Positions 35,211 to 44,959 of a DNA stretch of 64,000 bases are shown here, piece by piece. The position numbers and the translations under genes were made by a program. This stretch comes from Curtobacterium sp. Leaf261 (GTDB lineage Bacteria > Actinomycetota > Actinomycetes > Actinomycetales > Microbacteriaceae). The notes under the pieces were generated by a model that was given only the letters and a program-made list of their open reading frames with translations, searched no databases and had not been told where the DNA came from. The first letter of the stretch is position 1, and each line of letters starts with the position of its first letter. Location: contig NZ_LMMJ01000014.1 of the NCBI RefSeq assembly GCF_001422205.1, positions 54,365 to 118,364 of the forward strand. Direction: 5' to 3'.

Positions 35211-35948
35211 GTGACGACCGCCGCGATCCTCCTCGTGGCCGGTGTCGTGGCCGGGGTCATCGGCACGGCCGGTGGGATCACCTCGCTCGTTGCGTACCCA
35301 GCGCTCCTCCTGGTCGGGATCCCGCCCCTCGCTGCGAACGTCACGAACTCGGTCGCCCTGCTCGGCAGCGGCGCGAGCTCGGCGCTCCGCGCACGGCGGG
35401 ACCTCGTCGGGCACGCACCGACCCTCCGGCGATGGCTCCCGGTCACCGTGGTCGGCTCCGCGCTCGGGGCCGGTCTGCTCCTCGTCACACCGTCGGAGGT
35501 GTTCGACCGGATCGTGCCGTTCCTGGTGGCCGCGGGGTCGGTGCTCCTCCTCGTGCAGCCGTGGATCGACCGTCGGCGGAGTGCCGCCACGATGCGGCCG
35601 GTCGCCGCCACCGCGAGCGTGTCCGGCGTCTCGCTCTACAACGGGTACTTCGGCGCGGGGTCCGGAGTGCTGATGATCGCCGTGCTGTTGCTGAACGGTG
35701 AGCCCGTGCTGCACCGGGCGAACGCGCTCAAGAACGTGCTGCTGCTCGCGGCCGACGTCCTGCCGGCGGTGCTCTTCGCGGTGTTCGGCTCCGTGGTGTG
35801 GTCGGCCGTGTGGCCGCTCGGCGTCGGCGCGGTGATCGGCGGCCTCATCGGCCCCTCGGTCGCGCGGCGGGTCCCGGCGACGGCGCTCCGCATCGCGATC
35901 GCGGCGTGTGGTCTCGTGCTCGCGGGATGGCTCCTGGTCGGCCCCTGA
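35211..35948 (+). CDS. TSUP family transporter (TauE/SafE)
   Basis: 245 residues, GTG 35211. Eight or so membrane helices; repeated motifs GVIGTAGGITSLVAYPALL...NVTNSVAL in the first half and GVSLYNGYFGAGSGVLMIAVLL...NALKNVLL in the second match the duplicated sulfite exporter TauE/SafE fold. Probably exports an organic sulfonate or other anion. Single gene; ended by the 44-bp palindrome shared with the apionate operon. Confidence 0.92.
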   Translation: MTTAAILLVAGVVAGVIGTAGGITSLVAYPALLLVGIPPLAANVTNSVALLGSGASSALRARRDLVGHAPTLRRWLPVTVVGSALGAGLLLVTPSEVFDRIVPFLVAAGSVLLLVQPWIDRRRSAATMRPVAATASVSGVSLYNGYFGAGSGVLMIAVLLLNGEPVLHRANALKNVLLLAADVLPAVLFAVFGSVVWSAVWPLGVGAVIGGLIGPSVARRVPATALRIAIAACGLVLAGWLLVGP

Positions 35949-35996
35949 CCGGACCTGCCCCGTCGTCGGGACCGGCGCGCACGAGCGCCCACCGAA

Positions 35997-36040
35997 CGGA
36001 CTGGAGGGACGGTGCCAGCTGGCACCGTCCCTCCAGTCCG
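35997..36040. terminator. 44-bp perfect palindrome, copy 2
   Basis: 22-bp arms, centre AG/CT, no mismatch. Between the stop of the TSUP gene (35948) and the stop of apnO (36057), two convergent genes; a bidirectional terminator. Confidence 0.85.
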
Positions 36041-36056
36041 GATCCGGGCCGCGCTG

Positions 36057-36944
36057 TCAGCGCTTGACGGCGTCGATCTTGAGCATCTTCGCGATGACGC
36101 CGTCGAGCTCGGCGTCGTCGAAGATCTCCTTCCAGGTGGGCTTGATGATCTTGTCGCGGCCGTAGCCCATGGCGATGTGGCACGCGTCCGAGAACGGGTT
36201 CGAGCCGCGAAGGCCGTTCGTCAGCGCGATCCAGGTGTGGCCGTAGAGCATCGCGCGGGCGGCCTCGCGGGGCACGCCGACACCGTTCACGGTCTCCTCG
36301 AGCGCCTCGTTGAGGAAGTCGCCGATCATGCACGCGATCGTCTCGACGAGGGTCGGCTCGAGCACGGCGAGCTGCTTCACGGTGACCCAGTGCACGGCGA
36401 TCACCGGTGCGTAGATCGTCGCGATGACCTTCTCGGCGATGTCGCGGACCTCGTCGGAGGCGTCCTCGAGCGCGGCGATGACCTCCTGCGGCGCAGCGAT
36501 CCCGCCGAAGGTGTCGTCCCACTCGGCCTTGGTCGTGCGCTCGAGGAACACCGACGGGTGGCAAGGGTGCGCGACGGCGTAGTGGATGTCCTCGCGGGCG
36601 GCGAGGAGGCCGGCGTACGCGGCGGCCGGGTCGAGCGTCAGGATGATCGCGCCGGACTTCATGACCGGGACGACCTCCTCGGAGACCTTGCCGAGGATGA
36701 CGTCCGGCACGGCGAGGATCACGACGTCGGCCTGGGCGGCTGCGTCGACGGTGTCGGTGAGCGTGCGGCCGAGGGCCTCGATGCGCTCGCGGCCGGCGGG
36801 GGACGCCTCGGAGTACAGCGTCGTGTAGGCGCTCTGCGCGAGGTTGTTCGAGACGCGGGTGCCCATCTTGCCGCCGGCGCCGATCACGGCGACGGTGAGC
36901 TCGGCGGTGCCGGACTGCGCGGAGGTGGTGATGGTGTCGGTCAT
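36057..36944 (-). CDS. apnO: D-apionate oxidoisomerase-like dehydrogenase
   Basis: 295 residues from ATG 36944, overlapping the OiaC-like gene by four bases. N-terminal NAD-binding fold ELTVAVIGAGGKMGTRVS, ADVVILAVPDVILGKV. The C-terminal half is the all-helical phosphogluconate-dehydrogenase-like domain (PF16896 type): HPCHPSVFLE, HWVTVKQLAVLEPTLVE, MLYGHTWIALTNGLRGSNPFSDAC. This two-domain layout is known for D-apionate oxidoisomerase (ApnO), which makes 3-oxo-isoapionate from D-apionate. The whole neighbourhood fits that pathway, so the assignment is stronger than the sequence alone allows. It is the last gene of the six-gene operon. Confidence 0.78.
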   Translation of the reverse strand: MTDTITTSAQSGTAELTVAVIGAGGKMGTRVSNNLAQSAYTTLYSEASPAGRERIEALGRTLTDTVDAAAQADVVILAVPDVILGKVSEEVVPVMKSGAIILTLDPAAAYAGLLAAREDIHYAVAHPCHPSVFLERTTKAEWDDTFGGIAAPQEVIAALEDASDEVRDIAEKVIATIYAPVIAVHWVTVKQLAVLEPTLVETIACMIGDFLNEALEETVNGVGVPREAARAMLYGHTWIALTNGLRGSNPFSDACHIAMGYGRDKIIKPTWKEIFDDAELDGVIAKMLKIDAVKR

Positions 36945-37780
36945 GACTGGGTGCTCCTGAGGTACTCGAGGGTGGATCGGACCCATGCCGCTTCGGTGCG
37001 GATGGTGGTCTGTGCGGCGGCAGCGGCAGCGCTGGCGGTGTCGGTGGCGGGCTCCTGCCATGGCAGCCAGAACTCGATCACCTGGTTGATGTCCCTGGCG
37101 TCGGGATCGAGCGCGGCCCGGATCCCGGCATGGTCGAGCCGCCCGGTGCCGATCGGGACGCCGGTGTACTGGAACCCGACCCAGCCGGGGGACCGGGTGA
37201 AGTCGAAGTCCTTGACGTGCCAGTTCTTCGTGAACGGGGCGCATCGGGCGACGACGTCGGCGGGGAGCTCGAGGTTCGCGACGGTGTTCGCGGGGTCGAG
37301 GCAGATGCCGAGTGCGGGGGAGTCGATCGTCTCGACGAGCCGGACGAGCTCGGTCGTGGCGACCTGCTCGTACGTCTCGAGCGCGAGCGTGACCCCGGCC
37401 GCCTCGTACGCGGGGAGTGCTGCCCGGAGCCGTCGTTCGCTCTCCGCGGCGTCCGGTCGGTCGTCCCCGCTCGTCCACATCGAGCGCACGAGGGTCGCCC
37501 CGAGCGCGCTCGCGACGTGCAGGTACCGGGCGAGGTGGTCCGGTGCCGTGCCGCGGGTGCCGACCTCGAGCACGATGCCGAGCTCGTCCGCGAGCGCACG
37601 GATCGCGCTGAGCCGGTCGTCGTCGGCGGTGTCGAGCGGCAGGTGGTCGCAGATCTGCACGAGGGTCACGTCGTGTGCGGCCGCGTCGCGGAGGACGTCG
37701 TCGAGTGACATCGGCGACGGCACCCGGTCCGACATCCGCCAGAAGTAGGCGTACGTGCTGAGGCCGATCACGCTCGTCAC
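36941..37780 (-). CDS. oiaC: 3-oxo-isoapionate decarboxylase-like TIM-barrel protein
   Basis: 279 residues, GTG 37780 (GTGA overlap with the gene before). It is an AP_endonuc_2 (sugar isomerase-like) TIM barrel: GLSTYAYFWRMSD, metal ligands probably Glu in LALETYE, Asp in GICLDPAN, His in KNWHVKDFDF and Glu in VIEFWLPW. OiaC members of this family decarboxylate 3-oxo-isoapionate to L-erythrulose. Operon position between apnO and the erythrulose phosphate isomerases supports this. A general sugar-phosphate isomerase is the alternative. Confidence 0.75.
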   Translation of the reverse strand: MTSVIGLSTYAYFWRMSDRVPSPMSLDDVLRDAAAHDVTLVQICDHLPLDTADDDRLSAIRALADELGIVLEVGTRGTAPDHLARYLHVASALGATLVRSMWTSGDDRPDAAESERRLRAALPAYEAAGVTLALETYEQVATTELVRLVETIDSPALGICLDPANTVANLELPADVVARCAPFTKNWHVKDFDFTRSPGWVGFQYTGVPIGTGRLDHAGIRAALDPDARDINQVIEFWLPWQEPATDTASAAAAAAQTTIRTEAAWVRSTLEYLRSTQS

Positions 37781-38586
37781 GGGGCGACCTCTGGTGCTGC
37801 GGCTTCGCCGAGTGCTGCGGCCTCGTCGAGGATCGTCCGGATCGCCGCAGGGTCGTGCGCGAAGCGGCCGAGGAACAGCCCGCGGATCCCGCCGGCACCC
37901 CGCGTGAGGAGCCCTGGGCCCGCGCTGCCGCCGTAGATCACCCGGCTGCCGGCGAGCTCCGGCCTGGCCGCGACGTGCGCAGCGATGCCGGCGAGCACAT
38001 CGACGATGAACGCATCCGGTGCGGGCTCGGGCGCGCCGATCGCCCAGACCGGCTCGTACGCCACGACGACGGGACCTGCGATCCCGGCGGCGACGGCGCC
38101 GTCGACGGACCGGTCGAGCTGCCCGGTCACGTCCGCGATGGCATCCGCACTGGAGGCACGGCTCGGCTCACCGACGCAGATCAGGGGCGTCAGGTGGTTG
38201 CGGAACGCGGCCTGCACCTTGTCGGCGACGACGCGGTCGTCCTCGCCGAACAGGGACCGGCGCTCTGCATGGCCGATCTCCACGAGGTCGCAGCCGATCT
38301 CGTGGAGCTCGGCCCCGGAGACCTCGCCGGTGAACGCACCCTCGTCCGCGGTCGCGAGGTCCTGCGCCCCGAGGTGCACGCGGGTCCCCGCGAGCACCTC
38401 GTGCACGGGGACGAGTGACGGGAACGTCGGGGCGACGAACAGGTCGACGGCGCCGGAGGTCACCGCGGGGTGCTCCCGGGCGATGTCGGCGACGGCGCGG
38501 GCCCACGCGATCGTCCGGGCGTGGCCGAAGTACATCTTCAGCGACACCCCGACGGTCAGCGCGGGTGCGCTCGTGGCGGTGAGCAT
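37777..38586 (-). CDS. lerI: Triose-phosphate-isomerase-like L-erythrulose-1-P isomerase
   Basis: 269 residues from ATG 38586. TIM signature residues are present: Lys in GVSLKMYFGH, catalytic His in EIGHAERRSLFGE, catalytic Glu in VVAYEPVWAIG, phosphate loop IYGGSAGPGLLT and GLFLGRFAH. It is a TIM paralogue, as LerI/EryH enzymes are, which turn L-erythrulose-1-P into D-erythrulose-4-P. Gene order with a RpiB-like protein and a DhaK-like kinase is the established erythrulose pathway in mycobacteria. Overlaps both neighbours by one to four bases. Confidence 0.82.
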   Translation of the reverse strand: MLTATSAPALTVGVSLKMYFGHARTIAWARAVADIAREHPAVTSGAVDLFVAPTFPSLVPVHEVLAGTRVHLGAQDLATADEGAFTGEVSGAELHEIGCDLVEIGHAERRSLFGEDDRVVADKVQAAFRNHLTPLICVGEPSRASSADAIADVTGQLDRSVDGAVAAGIAGPVVVAYEPVWAIGAPEPAPDAFIVDVLAGIAAHVAARPELAGSRVIYGGSAGPGLLTRGAGGIRGLFLGRFAHDPAAIRTILDEAAALGEAAAPEVAP

Positions 38587-39077
38587 CAGGCGTCGGCGTC
38601 CGTTCCCACCGGGGCGGATCCGTCGTACGCGCAGATGGCCTGGACCTTCTCGGCCGAGGCGCTCGACGTGTCGAACGTGTAGCCGAGCCACTCCTTGGCC
38701 ATGCGCCGTGCGACCTCGACGCCGACGACGCGCTGGCCCATGCAGAGCACCTGCGCGTCGTTCGAGAGCACCGAGCGCTCGACGGAGAAGGAGTCGTGCG
38801 CGGTGACGGCGCGGATCCCGGGGACCTTGTTCGCCGCGATCGCAACGCCGAGTCCGGTGCCGCAGATCAGGATCGCGCGGTCGGCGTCCCCGGCGGCGAC
38901 CATCCGTGCGGCGTCGACGGCGACGTGCGGGTAGGCGGTGTGCCCGTCCGCGTCGACCCCGACGTCGACGACGCTCACGACGCGGGGGTCCTGCTCGAGG
39001 TCCCGCTTGATGATCTCCTTGTAGTCGAATCCGGCGTCGTCCGATCCGACGACGATGCGGTAGCTGGGCTCGGTCAT
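38586..39077 (-). CDS. derI: RpiB-like D-erythrulose-4-P isomerase
   Basis: 163 residues from ATG 39077. RpiB/LacAB fold: [88 protein letters not shown]. The usual catalytic Cys is in ICGTGLG; His in TAHDSFS. Expected to convert D-erythrulose-4-P into D-erythrose-4-P for the pentose phosphate pathway. Ribose-5-P isomerase is the alternative, but the operon points to DerI. Confidence 0.85.
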   Translation of the reverse strand: MTEPSYRIVVGSDDAGFDYKEIIKRDLEQDPRVVSVVDVGVDADGHTAYPHVAVDAARMVAAGDADRAILICGTGLGVAIAANKVPGIRAVTAHDSFSVERSVLSNDAQVLCMGQRVVGVEVARRMAKEWLGYTFDTSSASAEKVQAICAYDGSAPVGTDADA

Positions 39078-40840
39078 GATGCGGTCCCTCCGGTGGCGGT
39101 GTTCTTCGTTGCGGTGTCCGCGGCTCCGTCGAACAGCGCTCTGCGGACGGCATCGGTGATGAGTGCGAACGAGATCGCCCCGGCGTCCGGGGTCCCGACC
39201 GCGTGCTCGGCGTGGGTGCGGGCGCGGCCCATCTTCGGCAGCAGCCCGGCGGTGTCGTCGGCCGCGGTCCGGGCTGCCTCGGACGCGGTCGTCCACGCGG
39301 TCGCCAGGTCGTCGCCGGCGTCGATCCGCGCCGCGAGGGTGGTGTCGAAGGGCACGAGCGCATCGACCATGGTCTTGTCCCCGACCGTCGCGCCGAAGGC
39401 CAGCACGGCGTCGGACGCCGCGTGCACGGCCTGCGCGACGTCCGCCGCCGACGGACGGGACTCGTCCCCGACCACGCGACCGAGGGCCTCCAGTGCGGCA
39501 CCCCAGATCGCTCCGGACGTGCCGCCCGCGCGGTCGGACCATGCGTCTCCGGCGATCGCGACGGTGCTGCCGGCACCGGCGCCCCGCGCGACGGCCGAGC
39601 GGGCTGCGTCGTCCGCGGCGTGCGAGCCGCGCTGCATGCCGATGCCGTGGTCGCCGTCACCCGCGACGGCGTCGATGTCGCCGAGACGGTCGACGTTCCC
39701 GTCGACGACCCGTCGGATCGCGCTGATCGCGTCGGCCATCCGCACCGCGGACGTTCGCGACTCGTCGGTGGCGTCCGGGATCGGTGCCTCGAGCTCCGCG
39801 GCGAGGGTCTGGTCGTCGACCGGGGTCGTCGTGATCGCGCCGCCCTTGCGGTACGCGGGGGAGTCGGCGGGGGCGGCCCAGAGTTCCTCGAGCTCGGCGT
39901 CCGGCCAGAAGAGCGTCAGCGAGACACCGGCCATGTCGAACGAGGTGACGAGCTCGCCGACCTCGGGCTCGACGACCACGGCACCGGCCTCGTCGAGCAG
40001 GCGCTGGACGGTCGCGTAGACGACGAACAGCTCCTCGTACTTGACCGAGCCGAGGCCGTTGAGGATCGGGACGACGTGCGCGCCGTCGACGGACACACCC
40101 TCGGGGAGCTCGTCGAGCAGCCGGCCGACGAGGAGTTCGGCGAGACCGGCGGCCGTCGGCACGTCGGACTCGTCGATGCCGCGCTCGCCGTGGATGCCCA
40201 TGCCGATCGCCATGCGGCCCTCGGGGACGGTGAAGAGCGGCTCGTCGGCACCGGGGAGCGAGCAGCCGGAGAACGCGACGCCGAAGCTCCGGGTGCGGTC
40301 GTTGGCGCGCTCGGCGATCGCGGTGACCTCGTCGAGGCTCTGCCCGCGCTCGGCCGCCGCGCCCGCGACCTTGAACACGGTGAGGTCACCGGCGATACCG
40401 CGACGTTTGTGCGCCTCGGCGGCCGGGGCGGACGCGATGTCGTCGGTGACGCGGACGGTGCGGACCTCGATGTCGTCGGCCTCGAGCGCACGCTGGGCGG
40501 CGTCGAAGTTCAGGACGTCGCCGGCGTAGTTGCCGTACGACAGCAGCACACCGCCGCCGTGGTCACTCGCCCGCGCCACGGCCGCGACCTGCTGTGCGGA
40601 GGGGCTGGCGAACAGGTTGCCCATCGCGGCGCCCGCGGCGAGCCCGGGGCCGACCAGGCCGCCGAACGCGGGGTAGTGGCCGGAGCCGCCGCCGATCACG
40701 AGCGCGACGGTGCCGTCGGGGCTCGTCGTCGAGCGGGCGACGCCGCCGTGGACCTTCCGCACCCAGTGGCGGTTGGCCGCGACGAAGCCGTCGACCATCT
40801 CGTCGGCGAAGTCTGCAGGGTCGTTGAACAATCGGGTCAT
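39074..40840 (-). CDS. lerK: DhaK-DhaL fused kinase, erythrulose kinase
   Basis: 588 residues from ATG 40840 (ATGA overlap with the MFS gene). N-terminal DhaK domain: [48 protein letters not shown] and [10 protein letters not shown], whose His binds the ketone covalently. C-terminal DhaL ATP domain: [16 protein letters not shown] (Mg-binding Asp residues), [30 protein letters not shown]-dependent dihydroxyacetone kinase architecture. The neighbouring LerI/DerI-like genes make L-erythrulose the probable substrate, giving L-erythrulose-1-P. D-erythrulose or dihydroxyacetone are alternatives. Confidence 0.88.
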   Translation of the reverse strand: MTRLFNDPADFADEMVDGFVAANRHWVRKVHGGVARSTTSPDGTVALVIGGGSGHYPAFGGLVGPGLAAGAAMGNLFASPSAQQVAAVARASDHGGGVLLSYGNYAGDVLNFDAAQRALEADDIEVRTVRVTDDIASAPAAEAHKRRGIAGDLTVFKVAGAAAERGQSLDEVTAIAERANDRTRSFGVAFSGCSLPGADEPLFTVPEGRMAIGMGIHGERGIDESDVPTAAGLAELLVGRLLDELPEGVSVDGAHVVPILNGLGSVKYEELFVVYATVQRLLDEAGAVVVEPEVGELVTSFDMAGVSLTLFWPDAELEELWAAPADSPAYRKGGAITTTPVDDQTLAAELEAPIPDATDESRTSAVRMADAISAIRRVVDGNVDRLGDIDAVAGDGDHGIGMQRGSHAADDAARSAVARGAGAGSTVAIAGDAWSDRAGGTSGAIWGAALEALGRVVGDESRPSAADVAQAVHAASDAVLAFGATVGDKTMVDALVPFDTTLAARIDAGDDLATAWTTASEAARTAADDTAGLLPKMGRARTHAEHAVGTPDAGAISFALITDAVRRALFDGAADTATKNTATGGTAS

Positions 40841-42234
40841 GCGCCGATCTCCGTTCGGTTCGTGGTGTCGTCAGCGGAGATCGTACGGGCGACGCCGGGT
40901 TCCGGGTCGTCCTTCCGACCGCGGGCGACGAGCACCATGAGCACCGAGGACAGCACCATGAAGAACCCGACGATCATCATCGGCACCTGGTAGCCACCGG
41001 TCGCGTCGGCGACGGCACCCGTGATGTACGGTGCGGCGAACCCGGCGAGGTTCCCGAGGGTGTTGATCAGGGCGACGCCCGCAGCAGCGGCGGCACCGGT
41101 GAGGAACCGGGTCGGCACCGTCCAGAAGTTCGGCAGGGCCGCGAAGATCGACATCGCGACGATGGCGATGACGGCGATCGTCGCCGCGGGGCTCTGCATG
41201 TAGAGCGCGAACGGGACCGCGATGCCACCGACGAGCGCGGGGACGGCGATGTGCCAGGTCCGCACGCCGCGGCGGAACGCGTCACGTGACCAGAAGTACA
41301 GCGCGATCGCGGCGGGCACGTACGGGATCGCCGTGATGAGGCCCTTCTGGAACAGGTCGAACTCCGTCCCGAACTGCTCCTGGAAGCCGTCGATGATCGT
41401 CGGCAGGAAGAACGACAGCGCGTAGAGGCCGTAGATGAACCCGAAGTAGACGAAGCTCAGCATCCAGACGCGGCCGGACCCGAACGCGGCACGGAGTCCG
41501 CCCTTGGCGCCGTCGGCACCGAGCTTGCCCTTGTTCTCCTGCGCGAGCGAGGTCTCGAGCCACTGCTTCTCGTCGGCGTCGAGCCACGACACCTGCGACG
41601 GGCGGTCCTTGAGCACGAAGAGGCAGAGGATGCCGACGAGGATCGCCGGGATCGAGACGCACAGGAACATGAAGCGCCAGCCCTCGAGGCCGCCGAGGAT
41701 GCCCTCGTGGGTCATCAGCCAGCCGGCGAGCGGGGAGCCGATGACGCTCGTGAGCGGCTGCGCGAGGTAGAAGAAGGCGAGCATCTTGCCGCGGTGCCGG
41801 GCCGGGACCCACGTCGACAGGAACAGGATCGCGCCGGGGAAGAACCCGGCCTCGGCGATGCCGAGCAGGAAGCGGAGCCCGACGAGCTGCGGGTAGTTCT
41901 GCACCCACGTGAACAGCAGCGAGACGATGCCCCACGTGATCATGATCCGGGCCAGCCAGATCCGGGCGCCGAAGCGGTGCAGGGCGAGGTTCGACGGGAC
42001 CTCGAGCAGGATGTAGCCGATGAAGAAGACGCCCGAGGCGAAGCCGAACTGGGCGGCGGTCAGGCCGAGGTCGGACTCGAGGCCGTTCGGGGCAGCGAAC
42101 GAGATCGCCGTGCGGTCGAGGAAGTTGATGAAGAACATCAGGGCCACGAACGGCACGATGCGGAGCGAGATCTTGCGGATCGTCGACTTCTCGATGAGCG
42201 AGGTCGGGATGCCTCGGGTGGCGGGGATGTCCAC
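40837..42234 (-). CDS. MFS importer, anion:cation symporter family
   Basis: 465 residues, GTG 42234. Twelve helices; starts RKISLRIVPFVALMFFINFLDRTAISFA, the ACS-family hallmark (FxNFLDR). GPSNLALHRFG-like motif A region (EVPSNLALHRFGARIWLARI) and GIAEAGFFPGAILFLSTWVP in helix 4-5. ACS members import sugar acids with protons, so D-apionate or an apiono-lactone is the likely cargo. First gene of the six-gene operon; its promoter overlaps the GntR operator. Confidence 0.9.
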   Translation of the reverse strand: MDIPATRGIPTSLIEKSTIRKISLRIVPFVALMFFINFLDRTAISFAAPNGLESDLGLTAAQFGFASGVFFIGYILLEVPSNLALHRFGARIWLARIMITWGIVSLLFTWVQNYPQLVGLRFLLGIAEAGFFPGAILFLSTWVPARHRGKMLAFFYLAQPLTSVIGSPLAGWLMTHEGILGGLEGWRFMFLCVSIPAILVGILCLFVLKDRPSQVSWLDADEKQWLETSLAQENKGKLGADGAKGGLRAAFGSGRVWMLSFVYFGFIYGLYALSFFLPTIIDGFQEQFGTEFDLFQKGLITAIPYVPAAIALYFWSRDAFRRGVRTWHIAVPALVGGIAVPFALYMQSPAATIAVIAIVAMSIFAALPNFWTVPTRFLTGAAAAAGVALINTLGNLAGFAAPYITGAVADATGGYQVPMMIVGFFMVLSSVLMVLVARGRKDDPEPGVARTISADDTTNRTEIGA

Positions 42235-42315
42235 GGTGACTCCTGCGGTTGAACGTCGTTGGTCGGACGCGCCGACGGGACGACGCGCATCCCAGTGTGC
42301 GGCGTGGTGACCAGG

Positions 42316-42334
42316 TTGTCAACCGGTTGACCAA
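42316..42334. promoter_or_regulatory. GntR/FadR-type operator
   Basis: TTGTCAACCGGTTGACCAA, with the perfect 14-bp core GTCAACCGGTTGAC. It lies between the MFS start (42234) and the GntR start (42394). FadR-group repressors use such GT-N-AC dyads. Confidence 0.8.
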
Positions 42335-42393
42335 TCGTCGCAGGCACCGCCGCGTCAGGGGGCATCGTGCAGCACCCCCGGTACGCTCTCGAC

Positions 42394-43143
42394 ATGCCCG
42401 CGTTCAGCGAGAACGACCCCCTGAACATCCGGCTGGAACTCGAGACGGTGCCAGCGGGGTCTCCGGCGTCCCTCGTCGCGCGGCAGCTCGTCGAACTGCT
42501 CACCGGCGGCGAACTCGCCCCCGGGTCACGGCTGCCGTCCGAGCGCATCCTCGCCGAACAGCTCGGCGTCGGCCGGTCCGCCGTCCGCGAGGCCCTGGCC
42601 GCCCTCGAGATCCTCGGCATCGTGCAGATCCGCCCCGGGTCCGGCACGTACCTCCGAGGTGGGACGTCCGAGCTCCTCCCGACGACGCTCTCGTGGGGGC
42701 TGATGCTCGCCGCGAACCGGACCCGTGAACTCCTCGAGGTGCGATCGGCGCTGGAGCGGAGTGCTGTTCGCCTGGCCGCCGAACGTGCCACGGACACCGA
42801 GCTCGCGCGTCTCGGTGAGTACCTCGAGCGTCAGGCCGACAACCTCGACGACGCTGACGCGTTCATCGACGCCGACGTCCGGTTCCACGTCCAGATCGCC
42901 CGGATCGCCGGCAACGAGGTCCTCGCCGACCTGCTGCAGAGCCTCCGATCGATGCTCGGTGTGTGGGCGGACCGCGGCGTGCGGACCTGGGCTGCCTCGG
43001 CGGTCGCGTACGAGGAACACCGACGCGTGTACGACGCGATGCTCCGACGGGAACCGGCCGCCGCGGAGGCCGAGATGCACGAGCACATGGACAGCGCGAG
43101 CGCGCGGATCCTGGCGACCGAGCAGGAGCGCGCGGCCGGCTGA
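42394..43143 (+). CDS. GntR family regulator, FadR subfamily
   Basis: 249 residues from ATG 42394. Winged HTH: SLVARQLVELLTGGELAPGSRLPSERILAEQLGVGRSAVREALAAL, with GIVQIRPGSGTYLRGG as the wing. C-terminal FCD domain: ELLEVRSALERSAVRLAA, DADVRFHVQIARIAGNEVL, EEHRRVYDAMLRREPAAAEAEMHEHM, with Asp and three His for a metal and a carboxylate ligand. The ligand is probably apionate or a pathway intermediate. It is divergent from the apionate operon and points away from apnL. Confidence 0.93.
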   Translation: MPAFSENDPLNIRLELETVPAGSPASLVARQLVELLTGGELAPGSRLPSERILAEQLGVGRSAVREALAALEILGIVQIRPGSGTYLRGGTSELLPTTLSWGLMLAANRTRELLEVRSALERSAVRLAAERATDTELARLGEYLERQADNLDDADAFIDADVRFHVQIARIAGNEVLADLLQSLRSMLGVWADRGVRTWAASAVAYEEHRRVYDAMLRREPAAAEAEMHEHMDSASARILATEQERAAG

Positions 43144-43210
43144 CGCCGCGATCGGACGGGAGGCACGGCACCGGTCGCACATGTCGGCGTCCGTCCCGAG
43201 ACGGGGCGCG

Positions 43211-43270
43211 TCCGCAGCCGTCGGCAGCAGTCGGAAGCCGTCCGCAGCCGTCCGCAGCCGTCCGCAGCCG
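43211..43270. repeat. 10-bp tandem repeat
   Basis: Units of TCCGCAGCCG in one register: 43211, 43241, 43251 and 43261 exact; 43221 and 43231 changed. Between the convergent ends of the GntR and apnL genes. Confidence 0.85.
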
Positions 43271-43284
43271 TCGGGACCGGCGGC

Positions 43285-44928
43285 TCAGGAGACGAGCGAC
43301 ACCCAGCGCTCACCGACCGGGGTGAGGTGGCCGTCCGCACCGACGAGCCCCCGCGGACCGGTCGCTTCGAACCAGCTCGCGCCGAGGACGCCCGGCACCG
43401 CGAGCGCCTCGACGCTCCGGACGAACCACGCCGCCGCAGCCTCGGTGGCGTTCATCGTGTCGACACCCCGCTCGGCCTCGACCACGGACCCCGGGGAGGG
43501 CGTCGTCGCGACGGCGTTGAACCGTCGCCGCAGGGTCACCGGGCCGACGACGACCGGGATGCCGTCTGCGAGCATCACCGCATCACGGGCGACGAGGGTC
43601 TGCATCGCCAGGCTCTCCTCGACGTGCTCCGGGTCGGTCGCGTGCATCGTCGGCGTGATGCTGAACGCCACGAGGTCCGCGTCCCGAGGGAGCCGCTTGA
43701 TCGTCCGGTTCAGCTCGGTGAAGTGTGCCCGGGTCCCGGCGACGAGGGGCAGCGGCACGGCACGACCGTCGGTGTCGGCACGGCCGTCGGTGTCGGCACG
43801 GCCGTCTCGCCACCGTCGGAGTGCGTCCCAGATCGGCCGCTCGGTGGCGTGGGTGACCGGGTCGAAGACGCCGACGCGGGCCAGGCGCAACCGGTCCGCG
43901 GCGAGGAGTCCCGCGTACAGCTCCTCGGCGTCCGCGGCGACGATGCGCAGGTCGACCGGGACTCCGAGCGCGTCCGCCTCGAGAGCCGCACGGTCGACGA
44001 TCGTCGACCACGAGGAACGGTCCGCCGTCAGCTCGACGAGCAGCGGCCCGGCGTTCGCGACCCGCGGAGGCAACGGCCCGTCGACGTGGCGGCCGCTCGA
44101 CGTCCCGATCTGGAGCGAGGACACCACCGCCGACCCGGGCGCCGATCCGGGCGCCGACGGTACGGAAGCCGACCCGGGCGTCGACGGTACCGAAGCCGAC
44201 CCGGGCGCCGATGCGCGAGCAGCCGGACCCGACCGCGCTGTGACGGTGACCGGCGCGTCGGGCGTGATCCGATCCTCCCGTCCGACCGTGATCCGCACCG
44301 CCTGCCGGACGGTCTCCGACGGCTCGACGCGGTACGGGAACGGCAGCGCCAGCGGCCGCCCGTAGGTCTTGAAGGAGGCGTCCGTCCAGTTCCGCTGGTC
44401 CTCCATCTCGAACACGTCGCCATCGAGTGCGATCCCGACGTCCAGCCCGTCGATCGCGTACCCGAGCGCACGGATGTCGGCGGCCGGCTGGTGTGGCGCG
44501 ATGTGCTCCGGGAACCTCGTCGCGTCGGCGGAACCGTCCGGGTGCGCCACCGTGAGCGCCGAGCCGGCGAGCATCGGCGGGTGCAGCACGACGATCCCGA
44601 GCCGGTTCGTCGTGAGGGGCCGGAGCGGCCGGATCTCTGCCGTCACCGTGCACGCGGCGTCGAGCCGCACCGAGACGGTCGCGTCCGCCAGGGGTGTCCC
44701 GTCGTCGTCGAGCACCTCGATCTGGAGGCCCACGCTCACGCCGTCCGCGTCCGGCACCACCGTGGGCGGTGCGGTCCGGTGCGGCCACGTGTTCCAGTCC
44801 GCGTCACGTCCGACGACGCGGACCGCGCGGACGACCTCGACACCGTCGAATGCGATGTGCCCGACCTCGCCGAGTGAGAGTGCCACGCGCCACGAGCCGT
44901 GCTCGACGACGGTGCGTTCCGCGGTCAT
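43285..44928 (-). CDS. apnL: D-apionate lactonase-like protein
   Basis: 547 residues from ATG 44928. The N-terminal sheet has GEVGHIAFDGVEVVRAVRVVGRD with WNTWPHRTAPPTV; the middle has VVLHPPMLAGSALTVAHPDG, RFPEHIAPHQPAADIRALGY, DQRNWTDASFKTYGRPL. The TIM-barrel part has VAFSITPTMHATDPEHVEESLAMQ and a Glu in the last sheet (GVDTMNATEA). These landmarks match ApnL, which opens D-apiono-lactone to D-apionate. Two low-complexity insertions are unusual: about residues 236-262 (tandem SAPGSASVPS units) and 375-391 (DGRADT units). Same strand as the SDR at 44960, 31 bases after it. Confidence 0.75.
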   Translation of the reverse strand: MTAERTVVEHGSWRVALSLGEVGHIAFDGVEVVRAVRVVGRDADWNTWPHRTAPPTVVPDADGVSVGLQIEVLDDDGTPLADATVSVRLDAACTVTAEIRPLRPLTTNRLGIVVLHPPMLAGSALTVAHPDGSADATRFPEHIAPHQPAADIRALGYAIDGLDVGIALDGDVFEMEDQRNWTDASFKTYGRPLALPFPYRVEPSETVRQAVRITVGREDRITPDAPVTVTARSGPAARASAPGSASVPSTPGSASVPSAPGSAPGSAVVSSLQIGTSSGRHVDGPLPPRVANAGPLLVELTADRSSWSTIVDRAALEADALGVPVDLRIVAADAEELYAGLLAADRLRLARVGVFDPVTHATERPIWDALRRWRDGRADTDGRADTDGRAVPLPLVAGTRAHFTELNRTIKRLPRDADLVAFSITPTMHATDPEHVEESLAMQTLVARDAVMLADGIPVVVGPVTLRRRFNAVATTPSPGSVVEAERGVDTMNATEAAAAWFVRSVEALAVPGVLGASWFEATGPRGLVGADGHLTPVGERWVSLVS

Positions 44929-44959
44929 GCGTGCGATGCGGTCATCGGGTGCGGGCCGC

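Noticed and set aside
43211..43270. Decamer repeats as a CRISPR array
   Set aside because: Units are contiguous with no spacers and no cas genes are near.
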